In this document: in pieces, positions 27,573-40,900 of the stretch
How positions within the stretch are numbered: position 1 is the stretch's first letter
Layout of the letters: the number at the start of each line of letters is the position of its first letter
Origin: Aphelocoma coerulescens
Lineage: Eukaryota; Chordata; Aves; Passeriformes; Corvidae
DNA length: 64,000 bases
Reading direction: 5' to 3'
Assembly: GCF_041296385.1 (NCBI RefSeq)
Contig: NC_091019.1
Location: 12,478,531-12,542,530, forward strand
Position numbers and translations under genes: made by a program
Notes under the pieces: generated by a model
Told to the model about the DNA's origin: nothing
The model's input: the letters and a program-made list of their open reading frames with translations, nothing else
Database searches by the model: none

Positions 27573-29851
27573 CTTCAATCTTGTTTTACAAAATCATCCA
27601 TTTCTGTACTGGCTACTCTGACAATATCTGAAAATTATTCCACTTAAATATATTTTAGAAAAGGTTTTGAGACCCTATAGAAATTAAACCAATAAACTTT
27701 TGGTTTTCAGACCTAGTTCCATTAGTTCATGTTTTTTCCATTTGTTGACTCTATAGTGTTAGGCATGTTTTTAGGCTGGAAACATAACACCCTTTCAGTC
27801 AGGAGTATTTCTGTAAAATACGTGTTTTAAATTTTCACAAGTCATCACATTAATGAATCCAATTTATTTCCACATTTTCAAAATCCCTGTGGCTGCATAA
27901 AATCACCCACCACAGAACTCACCTGCACTTTAGTGGAATGACCTGCAGAACTAGTAGTAGTATAAAGGAGCTGAGAAACAGCATCCTAAATTTGATTTCC
28001 CCTACCATCCCTTTCAGATTTCCAGCTTGCTGTAAAAAGACAACAGGACTGAACTTGTGCATACAGGCTGATGCCTTTGAGTGGGGCAGAGAAGCACAGG
28101 GAAAAAGAAAGAGGAGCAGGGTTTCTCTGCTTCTTGCATAAGTGCATCAGACCCACTGGTATGTGCTTCCCCCAGTCCCTGGGCAAACTGGGGTTGAGGA
28201 GCAAAGCTGGAATGCTCTCCCTGCTCAGCCAGCAGTGTCAGGATTGCCTTCTGTGCCTGACTCTCTCTTCCACACGAAGAGATTCACTCCTTGCTGAGGC
28301 CATATTTAAAAGGAGAATTTAAATGATAAATCAAGGCTGATTCTGTCCTTATTTAGTGACTAATATTGTTGTTTTCTGGAGCAAGGAGAGGCAGCTGCCT
28401 TTCAAAGTCAAGTCATTTGACCCCAAACTCTAACAAAAGTGTGTAGCAATCAGACTCTTACTCTCATCTAGTTCTGTCATCGAGGACACCACAACTGCAA
28501 GATGTGGGTGGTTTCATTGCTGCTGCTTAGCTGGATTATGTGACGCTGCTGTGAGTACAGAGAACCAGTACTCAGTACATGTAACAAATTATTATACATA
28601 CAATTCATATTTTATAAGACAGATGTTGAATACTGCATAGAAAATGGTAACCAAAAATTGTATCGAGGCACAGAACAAGGGGGTGAGCATGTGGGTTGGA
28701 ACTTACTTTGCTTTTTGAATCAGCAAGGACTGATGGTGTTCTTGTTCAGCTCATACATGACCACAGCAGTCATAGCTTTGTTTTGAAGAGCAGAAGACCA
28801 TTAACTGATATTTACTTTGAGCAAACTTTCTTAAACCCTCAAACTGTTGTGTATCTTATGACATAAGGCAAGGCACCACCTGTGCCCTTCTACAGTACTT
28901 TGGTAGGTTAGACATTGCAGCTATCCATAGGCTGAGTCCCTTCCTCTCCTGGGACACCTCCAGCTCCCCTTGGACAGGGTAACAGCTTCCTCTGAGCGTG
29001 TCACGAGTTAGTGACTGTTTCCTTTACAGAGGGTCCATCTCCGAGCGTTCTTGCCCAGCTGTGTTCCGCTGCTCCCTGTGGTGGGACGTGTGCCAAGTGC
29101 CTCTGAGCTGGGGATTTGTGGAGCAGCCCTCCCTGGGGTAGCAAGGAGAGCCCCCCCTGCCTCCTTGGGCAGGGGTAGTGGAGCTCCACCCTTCCCTTTC
29201 TCCTCCTGACCAGTGCTGCCAGTTGAACATTCCCCGTGTTGCCTGAAGCTGTTCTTGCTCCAGCTGTTTACATGTAAATAATTTATATGCTTTGTTATTA
29301 GTGGAGTTGGGGGAGGGGACAGGCAAGGCAGACACAAAACTTGTTTCCTTCTAAGTGGGAAGGAATTTTACTGTTCTTGGAGCCCTGGGGTTTGACTCTT
29401 AATGGTGTTGACATCTCCAGATTTCGACATTGCCCTTCTTATCAGGATGTTTTGCTTGAACACCGATGAAGGTAAAATATCTGGAAAAGTCCATCACTTT
29501 GTAAAAAGCCATCTGAAAGAAAATTAAATATTTATAGGCTTTGTAGGTAGATTGGTGAAACACACCTGCTATGATTCTAGTAGAGGCTCTTCTCACTCCA
29601 TCATATCTTTGTCAGTGCTTGTTTCCAGTGAAGGGAAGGACAACTTAAATGCTACAGAAAAGCACATAAATTACTGACATCCTTTTGTGTGAAGTTACTC
29701 CAGAGGTAATACATATATATTAATATGGTCCCTTTAAACCTTCTAAAAAGGCTCTTGGCAGAGCTCAGGTCCTCTGACTTGTACAGCTAAGCATGAAAAC
29801 TGAGAATACTAAAAATCTGAAGTGTTTCCTCATATCTGATATCACAACTAG

Positions 29852-29893
29852 GACATTATAATTGTTACTAGTGACATTATAATTATTACTGCA
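29852..29893. repeat. 21-base tandem duplication, two copies
   Basis: GACATTATAATTGTTACT is followed 21 bases later by GACATTATAATTATTACT. The two copies differ slightly. Confidence 0.85.
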
Positions 29894-30676
29894 GCCAAGA
29901 TGGATGTGACATTCCTAATCAAAAGGAGCTAAGTGTTGGCAGACCCAAGTGACAAGGTTTACATTTCCTTAAGGTGTTCTGGAATAATGCTTCATGTGTT
30001 AGGAGTCATGACGTGCACTTAGAAAGTCTGCAGACTTCAGCAACAGAGCTGCCTGGACCAAGGCAGGAATACCGAAAGCTATAAGGGATGTCAGTGCTCT
30101 GGGGAAAAAAAAATAGCAATCTGCACTTGTTCAGCCCCACTTCTGCTTTAGTTGTCTGATATTCTGAAGCAGCCTGTATTTTTGTTCTGTATTTTTGTTC
30201 ACTGTGTTTCCACAGTGTCTGAAACTTGATCTTCAAAGGCTATTGGATGTCAGGTGCTCTGGCGTTAGGTGAAATCACACTGCTTTCATCTCCTCTGTTT
30301 CCACCATATACAGGGATCCCTCTTGCATGGCAGTGTGGTTGAAATGCTTCAACTAGAAGCTCTGGGAGATGTTTTCTAAGCTTCAAGAAGAGGGTGCTTT
30401 GCCTCCAAAAGACAAAATTGCTGCCCTTTCCTTGCTATTGGAAGCATTTGAAAGTTAAAATGATGTTTTCTTTGCATCCTTACCCTGAGTCAGTGCTGTA
30501 CCCAATCGATGATGTTGAGCTAAACTGCTGTGAATAAATAAGCTGCTATAGGACTGGGGACAAAACTTGGCAGAGGTTCTAGTTTCTTTCCATTCTCTTT
30601 CTATTTCAGAAGGAATTAAGCAGCTGGTGTTTTCCATCTGACTGAAACTGGACTTTTACACATGCTTTCATAGTGC

Positions 30677-30766
30677 AATTTTGACTTTATGAAAAAGTCA
30701 AAATTATTGTTGTCATGATTCTGATTTCTGCTGTTCAAGCCTGGTTCTGGTGTTAAACCAGGCTTG
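30677..30766. other. Two adjacent small perfect hairpins
   Basis: The first is a perfect 12-base-pair stem (30,677-30,688 with 30,694-30,705) around a 5-base loop. The second is a perfect 11-base-pair stem (30,736-30,746 with 30,756-30,766) around a 9-base loop. The spacer is 30 bases. A shorter palindromic trace, GAGTCAAAATGACTTTTC, begins near 30,780 and echoes the first hairpin. The stems are shorter than typical microRNA precursors. No function is assigned. Confidence 0.6.
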
Positions 30767-31179
30767 CAGTACCAAACTGAGTCAAAATGACTTTTCTCTT
30801 AAGTATCTGCTTGAAAGTCTAGATTATGAAGTGGTGTGTGGTACTAAGTGTCTTAGAAACACCTGGAGATATGGCAAGAGCTGATTCGGATGCCCTTAAA
30901 TCTGACAAGTTGAATTTGCTCTGTTGAAGGCCTTGAAGAAGAGCTGTCAATCCTTTAAGTCTGACTGGATTGACTCGGAAAGCTGTGAAGACCACTCTTA
31001 AAAGGCAAATAAGTAAAAAGATATTGCTGTTGCCCTCTAGGGATGAATTGCTTCAACAGAACTAGTTACAAATGCAGGCTCCTTCTACCCCCATTATTTT
31101 TAAAGACTGTTGGTCTCAGCAGCTGGAGGTCAAAAGCAAACCCTGTATTTCTCTTCTGAATGGCTGAGGGCATTTTTTT

Positions 31180-31900
31180 ACGGCGTACGTATTACAGCCG
31201 AGCTGTATTTCTTAGTAGCTTGAGAATAAGGTTGGAGGATGCCGCTTGCACAGGAACTGTGACTTACCCAGCCGTCACTGCATGTTTCCAGACAGGAATC
31301 CTTTCAATGCCTTAATTACTACAGAGTAGTTAGGATGAGGTGATAATGGTGTTTGCTCTAAGTTTACTTTTGCTTGACCCTATATTGGAAGAAGTAAGCT
31401 GAAGGGGGATTATCAGGTACTCTATTGATCCTAAAGCCTGTAAAAGCAGGAGTGTGGCACTGACTCAGAGAGCAGGAGGGCTTTGTAGCTGGCTCACAGT
31501 GGGGTGTTGCTCTGGGCTTCTATTTAAGCTCCTTAGGTGGCCACTTATAAAATAATGTCACCGGCCTTCTGTCCCCGCGGGTGCCCGGGCTTTGTGCCCT
31601 CGTTGCGCGGCTTTTAGGGCAACAAAAGGCAAAGGAAGGCGTGGAAGCTCCTCGGGCACGTCCCTAATGACCTGGTGGAGCTTCCCCACGTCTCCTGCCA
31701 TTGTGCCTGCGCTCTCTTAGGAAACCCCGGCCCGGCCGCCCTCCGAGAGGGACCCGCGAGTCCCAGCAGCGAGAGGATGGAGAGGTAAAACCAGGAGTGC
31801 CAGCCTGGAAAAACTGATTGCTCTCATCTCTGCTGATGGGTGTGTGCGCACGAGTGTGTCGGACACGACCTGTTGTAAGCTAGGCTTTGGCATCATTGCC
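31180..31900. promoter_or_regulatory. Orphan CpG cluster with TATA-like box and splice-donor-like sites
   Basis: About 19 CpGs fall between 31,555 and 31,780, with smaller clusters at about 31,180-31,205 and 31,841-31,870. The DNA for several kb either side is CpG-poor. On the plus strand a TATAAAA lies at 31,546-31,552. A start about 30 bases downstream would open the CpG-rich stretch, which contains ATGGAGAG followed by a GTAAAA donor-like site (exon end near 31,784). On the minus strand a strong donor-like GGTAAGT occurs at 31,268-31,262. Either strand could therefore carry a first exon. No protein is recognised. It could be a non-coding RNA promoter, a distal 5' exon of a neighbour, or an enhancer. 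Confidence 0.45.
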
Positions 31901-34900
31901 AAATATAAATATATTGCCGAATATGAAAAAAAATATAACTATTTGCCAAGTAGAAAAAATAGCACTAAAGAATAAAATAGAATCTTAAATAAAAGTAATA
32001 AGGAAAATACTGCTCTGAATCAAAATTGTTTGGTGTATTTGGGATGGTGTGTGCTTGTTTATTATTTCCCCCCTCCTTAGTGCTGATGGTATTTTTCATG
32101 AGTTTTTAATGAAGGCAGAAAAGTTTTGGAGTCTTTAAATTATCTCTCAAAAGCTGGCACTTCATGTTGTTCTAGCAGGTGGGAGCAGGAAAAGGAAAAC
32201 ACTTGTCTCATTGTCTTAACGGAATGAAGTACAAAAATAATGCATGAGCATGGAAAATGGAGGAGTTTTTTCAGCGTTTTAACTTTAATAAACCCATGCT
32301 AGTGATATTAGAAAATATTATTATACAGATAAGATTCTGATCTGTTTTTATGCACAGAATAGTATGCTTGGAGTGAGAAGACTTGGAACAAAGTCTTCAT
32401 CTCCTTGTTTGCTTCTGTGTCTTGGAAAAAAATTGCCATTAATTTTAGGGAAGAGTTACCAACATCAGTTTGTTCTTTCTCACATAAAAATAAACGTAGT
32501 GATTTTTCTGTGGAAAATATGTTTCTGGCCAGATGCTGGGTTTGCAGTTCAAGATTTTGGAGGCAGTCTTGACTGCATAAGGGCTGTAGAATTTTGATTG
32601 GTGTTTAAAGCATGGCTATATATGTATAAATTGTCCTGCTTGCATGCAAAGCTTATGATTGATTTGTTGTCATTGCTCCAAGTAGTACATCTGTTTAAAT
32701 ATCTTTCCAGAAATGGAGCTCTTTGATATTTCATATATTATTCATTATACTTCTCCAAGAGCAAATATATCATTTACATAACTTGTGCAAAGAGATAGGA
32801 AATAGGTGGTGATTCTTCTGATCAAGTGTTTTGAGTTAATTCTAGTGAAGATAAAATCATAACAACATCATTCTGGAGTGTTTTAAACTAAGATAGGAAA
32901 ACCAGGCCCTGGCCTTAACTTTAAAGAGGAATAAATATGAACACTAATTATGGAGTGCCGATGAAAACTCAGTCTCTTTATACCAAGAAGTCCTCTCTGT
33001 CCATTCTTCACCTCTTTAAATCAAGTTATGTACTCAAATCTTTTTGCTGTGAGTTTTATCTGATTACAGACCTGAAGTGTGACCTCTGGCACAGCTTCAG
33101 ATAGTTTTAAAATTATAGTACAAAAAACACAGAATGACCTGAAAAACTTTGTAAATTAGACAGTCCTCTGTTTCAGATGAATTAAATTAATATATACATT
33201 AATATATGCTTCACGTTCTAAGAGATGAGTCAATTTTAAAACTGTTCACTTGTTCTTTTAAATTTTGGCTATTACTGTAGTTTCAAATCTGGTCTTTTTA
33301 GTAGGGTTAGTACCCAACTGTAAAACTTGGCTTCGGATTGTTGTTTATTGCCTGAGTGCAAAGCAGCATCAAGAAGAACCAGCAGAAACAGGCATAGCTC
33401 TGGCAACCCAGGCAACCCAGCAAACCAATGTGCCCTCATTTCTTGTTTCTCCTTTACAGAAGGGTGCAGAGCTGGTTGGCTGGGTGGTGTTCCCTGCACA
33501 AGGAGTGTCAGATAGAGACTCTGTGTATCTCAGAAGCAATCTCCTCCAGTAGGTTGTCAGTTCATCACCACCATGGTATTCGTGAACTGTTAGAGTGAAA
33601 AAAGCTGAACCCATCCCCACTCCCATGTGCTGCCTGCAGAGTGTTTTGTTTTGCAGATCCTCAGAAGTTATTGTAAGAAGATGCATCTGGGGGAGGGCTC
33701 ACCAAAGGAAACCCATCTTTGGCATTTTCAGATTCTCAGCTGGGTCTCAGTCAGCTGCTGTCTCTGCAGGAGGCAAGTGGGATCTGTCCCTTCTGGAGCA
33801 GCTGCAGCCAGGGCAGCTTGAGGTGCAAAGGACTCTTCAGAGTAACCCTGGGCACCTCTCTGTGCCACTGCTTCCAGTAAGAAAAGGGAGAGGAAGAATC
33901 TGACACTGGCAAAATCTGCTGTGATGTGCTGAGGGGAGCTGAGGAGAACAACTGATGATGCTGTGTTTGCTGCAGTTCTGCCCCCACAAGCAAGCACAGG
34001 CAGAGGTGTTGGGGTTGACTTCACAGGTTAGCAGTGTTGGACAGAGGCAGGTTTCACATAGGAACACTAGAAGAAAATACAGATCTGTTTTTTCTATTAC
34101 AAAATTCTGCTGTTAAGTTCATTCCCATAGCTCTTCCTCAGTGATAGGTCTGCAGGCCCTTGCCTACTGCAGAACCATAGGCAGGACATTGCATAGTTGC
34201 TGTTTGCAGTGTTGCTAAGAAAACACTCTAAAGTGTGAAAGGCTGAAAAGACCTGCATGAAATGTTATCAGTTTATCATCATACTGTGATCTAAAATGAC
34301 TGGGCTTAACACTGGTCTCTTCCATAGACCACACTAGGAAAAGATGAATCCTGTAACACCTACTGCTTTATCTCAGTATTAGTTTGTATTTTTTGTCTGA
34401 TTTTGAAGTATTTGTGGCAGAGATTTTTTTTTTCTATCTCTTCCAGTCTCTGCTGCTGAGTGATGAAGGCTACTGACAGTAACCTTTCGTTACAATGGGC
34501 AGAATTTCTGTGCCAGTTCACTGCTGATCTGCATGCAAAGATGTGACACAACTTCCCTTCAGCACTCGATTGCCTGAATTACACAATGTGAAACCTACAG
34601 AGGTGAAGAGAGTGTACTATGCTGCTAGACAAGCATTGACTGGAGTCTGAAGTATGTTTTTAGACTAATCTTTGCTTGTGGGGGATCAGCTGTGACATGC
34701 AGTGACCTTCCTGAGGTAGCCAACAAGTACTTCATACTGCAGTATTAAATCCTCGCTGGTCTGCAGCAAATATGACATTCATTCTCTTTGGTAAGTCGTG
34801 GTTCTCCTGGCAGCAGAGGGCCTTCACTCCTCTCTGTATGGCCATCCCTTCTATACAGCCACTAAAAATGGGGCACCAACTGCAGGAAATTATTTATAGA

Positions 34901-37900
34901 CTCAGCCACCACAACTCCATCAATTTTAGCAGATATTGCACTTAAAATGCCATTCAATATGCTAATGAACTCTTAACCTGATAGTGAAGTTGCTGCAAAC
35001 ACCATTCTTATCTTGAGCTTCTCCTACATCCATTAAAGAAGGTCCTTTAAAGTGTAAAAATGATGTATAAATTATACAGTCAATGTTCTGTCTATAATTC
35101 AAAATTTCCTGTTTCACGCTGAGCTTTTGTTGCATCTTTGTGTTCACATGTGTCATTTAATGCTCTGTTGAGCAATATTAAAATGCCAGAACCATCCAAT
35201 AATACAAATCATTCAGCAGAGGCAGCCAGAGCCTATTCATGTTTCACTGAAACCAAGCATTTCCCAGCTTGTTTGTTAGCAGTTGTTTGTGGTACTTTCA
35301 ACTTCTATATTGCACCTATTGCTAGCTGTATTTGAGTGATACCTAAGAGAACACCAAGTTTAGGAAATGTGGATGAAAAATTTCAGACCAAATTAGAAAA
35401 GACTGTTTTCCTTATGTCATTTTCAGTTTTCGAGGTGTTTGCACATTTCTTGGTGTTCTTGCTTATTGCCTTTTTCCATGTTCCTCCAGATTCACAGGGC
35501 TTATTTCATACAGAATCCGTAAGATTCAATCATCCAAATCAGCCACTATTTCTAGTTTTGTCACTATTTCTCAGGAGCTGATCAATAAACAAATGAAAGT
35601 TTATCAATCTTTACGGGTGCTGAAATCCAAAGAACATTTATACTTATGGAAAATATTCATTCTTCCAGGGCTTAAACAAAATGTTCGGGACCAGCCTGTG
35701 AAAACATCTCACAACAATTGAAATGAATCATGACCTAATGAATTGATTTCCTACTTCATTTCACACAGCCATGACCCTCATAACATCCCTGACTGTGACA
35801 TCTCCATCACTATTTCCATTTCATCTCAGCCAGGAGTTTGTCACAATGGAACAGCCAAAGCAGACTTCATCTACGTGATTCTTGCCACCATCAGGCCACC
35901 AGTGCCACGTTCCTCTACTTGATGTAAAGTGCATCCTTTGTAAGAATTAGGGCAGCAGAAGAACAATGTGCACACTGTGGCCTGACAAAGACCTCTTTCA
36001 TCACACTGTAACATTGTGCTTTTCACTACGCTGAAAGGGTTAAAATTAGCTGTTTGCCACTGTAAAAATAAATAAGAAATTTCTTGTTTGAAAAATTATT
36101 AGAAAGTTCTTTAAAAAAAACCCTCAAAAAAACCCTTAACACTTTGTCAAGCTGGGGGGTTTTTTTGTTTTGTATTTCAAATGGAATATTTTTATCCAAA
36201 TTGACAAAACTAGCGGAATTAATGTTTCAGAATTTGCAGTTGTGCTCTACATATAACAGGCCTTTTATTTCTTTTACATGTTACTTGGCATTCTCCTTTA
36301 TTCACCCCTTTTGTTTTTTCCCACTTTCTTTCATTACAGTTAGAGCCATTTGTCACCTGTTTATTTCCAGAATCTGCAGAAATTCCAGGCCAAAATCTTA
36401 TCACTTTTTTCCTAACATCAGTGTACAAGAAGTTATTCCAAGATATCCATTTTTTCCTACACTCAAGGTGAAAAGGAGATTTTTGCTGTCTGCTGGATGC
36501 TGCAGCATCCAAGTTCTAAGCAGCACTGAATGCATTCATCTTGGGTGGTTTTAGGAGTCTTGTCTTGAAATCTGGGCTTGCTCTTGGAAAGTGTTTTCCT
36601 GGATTTCCTGGATTCTGACCAGCATGTCTTTTTTCCTTTCTTGGGGGGCTGACACACCTAAAAAATGTCACTTTTCTTCTCTGAGACTGTGCCATGGGTC
36701 TGATATTTTTCCTTCAATTATGAAACTTCCTTAATACAGAGTGCTTTAATTGGGAGATTGCTGATTTCACATACCTGCTAGTGCTGCAGATGAAAACACA
36801 AAAAGAAAAGGTGGGGTTTTTTTGAAAAAAAAAAAAGCTTGGAAATGATTTTGGGGGAAGGTATGCAGTTCCAGGGTGCAAAGGGGTTCATTCAGTGCAA
36901 AGAAGACATTTCTGTTGTTGTGGTTTTTAACAGCCATACAAAGTGTGAGTAAGAGGGAAAACCTATGGATCCAGTAAGGAATCTGGGACACTGTCTGCTG
37001 ACACTGTCTGCTGGTCTTGAACTATCTCAGCAGCCACTCATCTCTGTTCTTCATTCTGTTCTCCTGTTGACAATGCCTCACTTATTCAAGGAACTCTGTT
37101 ATGATTGCATTGCTTCAGCTTCTTGTATCCTCTACTTCTCTTTACCAGGCTTGTCTTTTCCATGCAAGCATCTTAAATAGATGAAAAATACAACTATAGG
37201 CAGGAGATGCTGTTTGAAAATGATCTGATAAAAATGGAATTAAAATACTGCACATTACTGTATTTGTGTCAATGATTTCTGAAGCATTGCAAACAACCAT
37301 TTTTGTGACAATGATGTAAATTCAAATAAATACATCCTCCAGGTTCAGAAAAGAGTTTCTGTGTAGAAGGCTTTAGTTTTGCCTAGGACTGATTTGAAAG
37401 ATTTGTTCTATATTTTGCAAGCCCTCACGTAGAATTTGCTCTGTTCTGGAAAAGTAGGTGCATGGAATCTGGGTGTGTAATATCTAAAATGCTTTGTAAT
37501 TAATACTCAATGATATAATCGATCAAAGCAGTTTGAAAGCAAGATAAAATCAGGCACACTATGGCAAAACATTGATCTCTGGATGAGAGTTACTTCAAGC
37601 TCTCAGTTTCGTAAGGTTTTAAACTGGAGATGGGGGAGGGAATAAATTGTCAACGCTTCGGATCTCTTCTAGAAGGAATTTTTTCAAGCAGGTCTGTACT
37701 GCTCTGTTTGTGAATTCTAACTGCTGGAAGCTGATCTTCATTACACTGCTGCTTTATTACACAGATTGTTCTAGGATCTGAATGTCAGCTCAGTGTCCTG
37801 TGCAGGACATTTCTGTCTCTGTACCTGCTCCATTGTAGTGGTTGAAAGGATGGTTGTGTGTTTAAAACCCTTTCCCTTGCTCCTCTATTCAGAACCATCT

Positions 37901-40900
37901 TGTCCTTCTGCCATGTCAGATGGTAAGATTTCAGTTCCTGGCCATTACCAAATGAAAGGTATTCAGACAAGTTGTGGACAGTTACCAAGCAGAGGAACAA
38001 TGAAATATCTGTTCCCTGGGTGGGAGCAGAGGGATTCATCCTCTCTCCTTTGTCAGCCGGTGAAACACACTAAGCTCTTGCAATTCAAATTTTCTGATTT
38101 CTCCTTTGTCACTAATCTTTTAAGTATAGCAAGAAAGAAGAGTTGCTAGAGAGTTCATGTACTGACTGTGTCATTCGGACTGAGTAATGAATCTTTTGAG
38201 CCTGTTAACATATTTGTTTATGGCACTAAAAAAAGAGTACTACAAAGGAATAAAACCCCTCTTTTGATTTCCAGTATATCTCAAGGATATCTCAAATAAA
38301 AAATCTCCAGGATTTCTCAAATCCTTGAGAGGAAAAGCACTGAAGCTACTGCAAGAAATTGGGTTGTATTGAGATTGAGATATATCTTATTCAAAATGTA
38401 ATTTCTTTTTTTTTTTTGTGGTAGCTTTTTATATTCATGTGGGCCTTAACCTGTACTCAGTAACAACAATTTTTCTATTGACTTCAGTAGGAACAGTTTA
38501 GTACTGGTAACTATTAGAGCAGTTAAGTAGATTTGATGGTGTTACTAAACTAAGAGAAGTTCAGTGAGTGAAATATATTTCTGAAGTTTTGAAAATATTA
38601 AAAAATAGGAAGTAATATCTCATAATACCTATATTTTATTCTGGCTGCTAAGCAGAGCTGAAGGGTAAGCACTGAGTCCATTAGTGGTACTTAATCCTTA
38701 ACCAGACTTTTTCAAAACCAATTGGAGGAAAGAAATGCAATATATCCAAAGGAAAGCCCTTCTGTTGTAAGCAGAGCACTTTCTTGTCCTAAACATTTTA
38801 TGGGCTTCCTCATTGCAATCATATCACTTAAATAGATTATGGCTAATGTAAACTGAACTTATACTAACTAGCTGTTTTAATTTTGCATTCAGCAAAGCAT
38901 ATTGGTACAGAGAATAATCAGCCTGTGCAATTCGATGCCCTCAGAGGTGCTCCCAGCAACCTCTCAGTAACCTGAGAGATGCTTTTCTTTTCCCCCCATA
39001 AGACTGGATCCAGTTAACTCTCTGGGCTTGGATCTCCCCAAGGAGGACAGCTCCAAGGTTTCCTTCAGCACGTGGGCAGTCGCTCTGCTCAGAGCCAGAG
39101 TGGGGTTCAGAGGTGCCATATGAGGCACTCTGGGCACCTGTCTTTTTCAATCCATCAGTTTTATGAACATTGTCTGTTTTCATGTCTGACAACCTTTAAG
39201 ATATTTCATCTTCAGAAAACCTTGTTAGTTTAGTAAGGGGTCATTTCCTTGCAGTAGAAGGGACCTGAGGCACAAAGAAAGGGCCCTTGAGCAGAATCCG
39301 GGAGGCACAGAGTAGAGAGTGTGAGGGTACCTGGAGCTCGGGGAAAGAGCCCACCCCAGTGATCAGTCCCCGTGCACAGCCCTTAGGAAGAGCCATTAGG
39401 AAGCCCTGCATGAGGGGTGTGTGTAAAACCACACCTCAGGGCGTGTGAGTGGGAGAGCAGGACTAGTCCCAGCTTTGAAGTCTCATCCAGAAAGCAGGTT
39501 ACCCAGGTTTAGCTCCCTCCTCTGCCCGAGGGGATCCAAACCCACTGCTCCCGCCTCCTTTTGGAGCTCCTTAATCTTTGTGCTATGGGCTGCTCCTGGG
39601 TGGCAGTCACCTCCACCCTTCCTGCTGAAGCTGTGCCCACACAAGGTCCTCCAGGAAGCATCCTGACCTTTCTCTTCTCCCAGGCCTTCAGTGAGTACCA
39701 GAAGCTGCCCTGTGTATCTGTTCCTTGTGGCAGGCTGACCATATTCCAGTGTCCTGGAGGAGGTGGTTGGAGTTGGCCTGACCAAGCAGGGGGCCAGCCT
39801 GGGAGGAGTTGTGTCATGGCAGCTGGTCATGGACAAATTGGAAAAAAACCCAACATTTACTGGCAGTACGATATTAGAGGGGTCCTTCCAGCATCTTTCT
39901 TTGCAGTGAAAATGATGAGAAACAAACAGAACTCCCCCCCTTCCTGAGGTCTCAGAAGACTGAGCATTTCTTGTGAAGCATCTATGCAAACAAAGCCTTT
40001 TGACTTTTAGGCATATTCTATACACATGGAGATGTGGCTTTGATTACTGTGTGTGCCTCGTTGTTCAAGTGGAACCCTCCAGTCTCAGGCTGCTCATGCC
40101 AGTGTGGGAAAGAAAATGCATCCAGGACTTTGTTCTGAGCACAGAGTTAATGTAGGTCTGAACACTGAATGCTTTGGATGGGCACAAGGTGAAAACTTAT
40201 GCCAGTAAAATTGGCTAAACCATGACATTTAACTCATGGTCCAGCTGTTCTGGCAGAAATTATACAACTATTAGGCTTTTCATGTGAAGACCTAAGAGTG
40301 CTATACAAACAGTCATTTATTTGAACTTTCCTATGGCCTGAGAAATTTCAAATTGCAGCTTTTTCAGAAATAAAAGCATTAAAAATATTTTTCTCTAGCA
40401 AGTAGTTCAAACATCTAACATTAATGACACCACAGCAAAGTTCTATTTTTGTTCATATTGAAAAGAAATACATCGTTAGGGAAAGGGATTTTTTTTTTTT
40501 TCACAACCATCCTCTTAAAATCGGAAGTTACCAGTTAATTGTGGAACATTCTGTATGATTTCTATTGGCAAGAGCCACATATTTTTCATGCAAGTTGCAT
40601 CTAATCCACTACTGGGCCTATGAACAGGTATCCAGCCTTTTCCCCCAGGTGGGAGCACAGAGTAACTCAATAAATTGCTTAATAAAAGGAGCTTCTTGAG
40701 CTTTTCTTGCTGTTACTTCTCTCAAGTCCTAGAAACTCCTGTGTAATCCTCAGGGGTGTTTTGCATAGTCCTGTAAGCACAGCCTGTTTGCATGGCTAGA
40801 GCTCATCTGTGCATGGCAGGGATGCAAATGTTCAAAATGAGAATGTGTTTTGATCGTAAGATCAAAGTGTGTCTGGTGTAGAGCAACTAAAGTAGCTGGT

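Larger units (their letters stand above)
24453..31179. other. Intergenic, no gene recognised
   Basis: Contains the possible MIR trace at 27,301, the A/C-rich tract at 27,465, the 21-base duplication at 29,852, a 13-base duplication at 30,175-30,200 and the twin hairpins at 30,677. A GC-richer patch at about 29,000-29,220 begins after an acceptor-like TTTCCTTTACAG (ends near 29,030) and stays open on several frames. It has no recognised product. Confidence 0.55.

Noticed and set aside
30677..30766. MicroRNA precursor
   Set aside because: The stems are only 11-12 base pairs; a typical precursor needs a stem of about 25-30. They are kept only as hairpins.
1..31180. BMAL1 exons on the minus strand, expected from human gene order
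   Set aside because: No stretch coding for recognisable bHLH or PAS wording was found among the open frames. The gene probably lies left of the window.
36084..36554. A 156-codon frame rich in Phe and Ser
   Set aside because: It starts in an A/T homopolymer-rich patch, overlaps open frames on the other strand and shows no domain.
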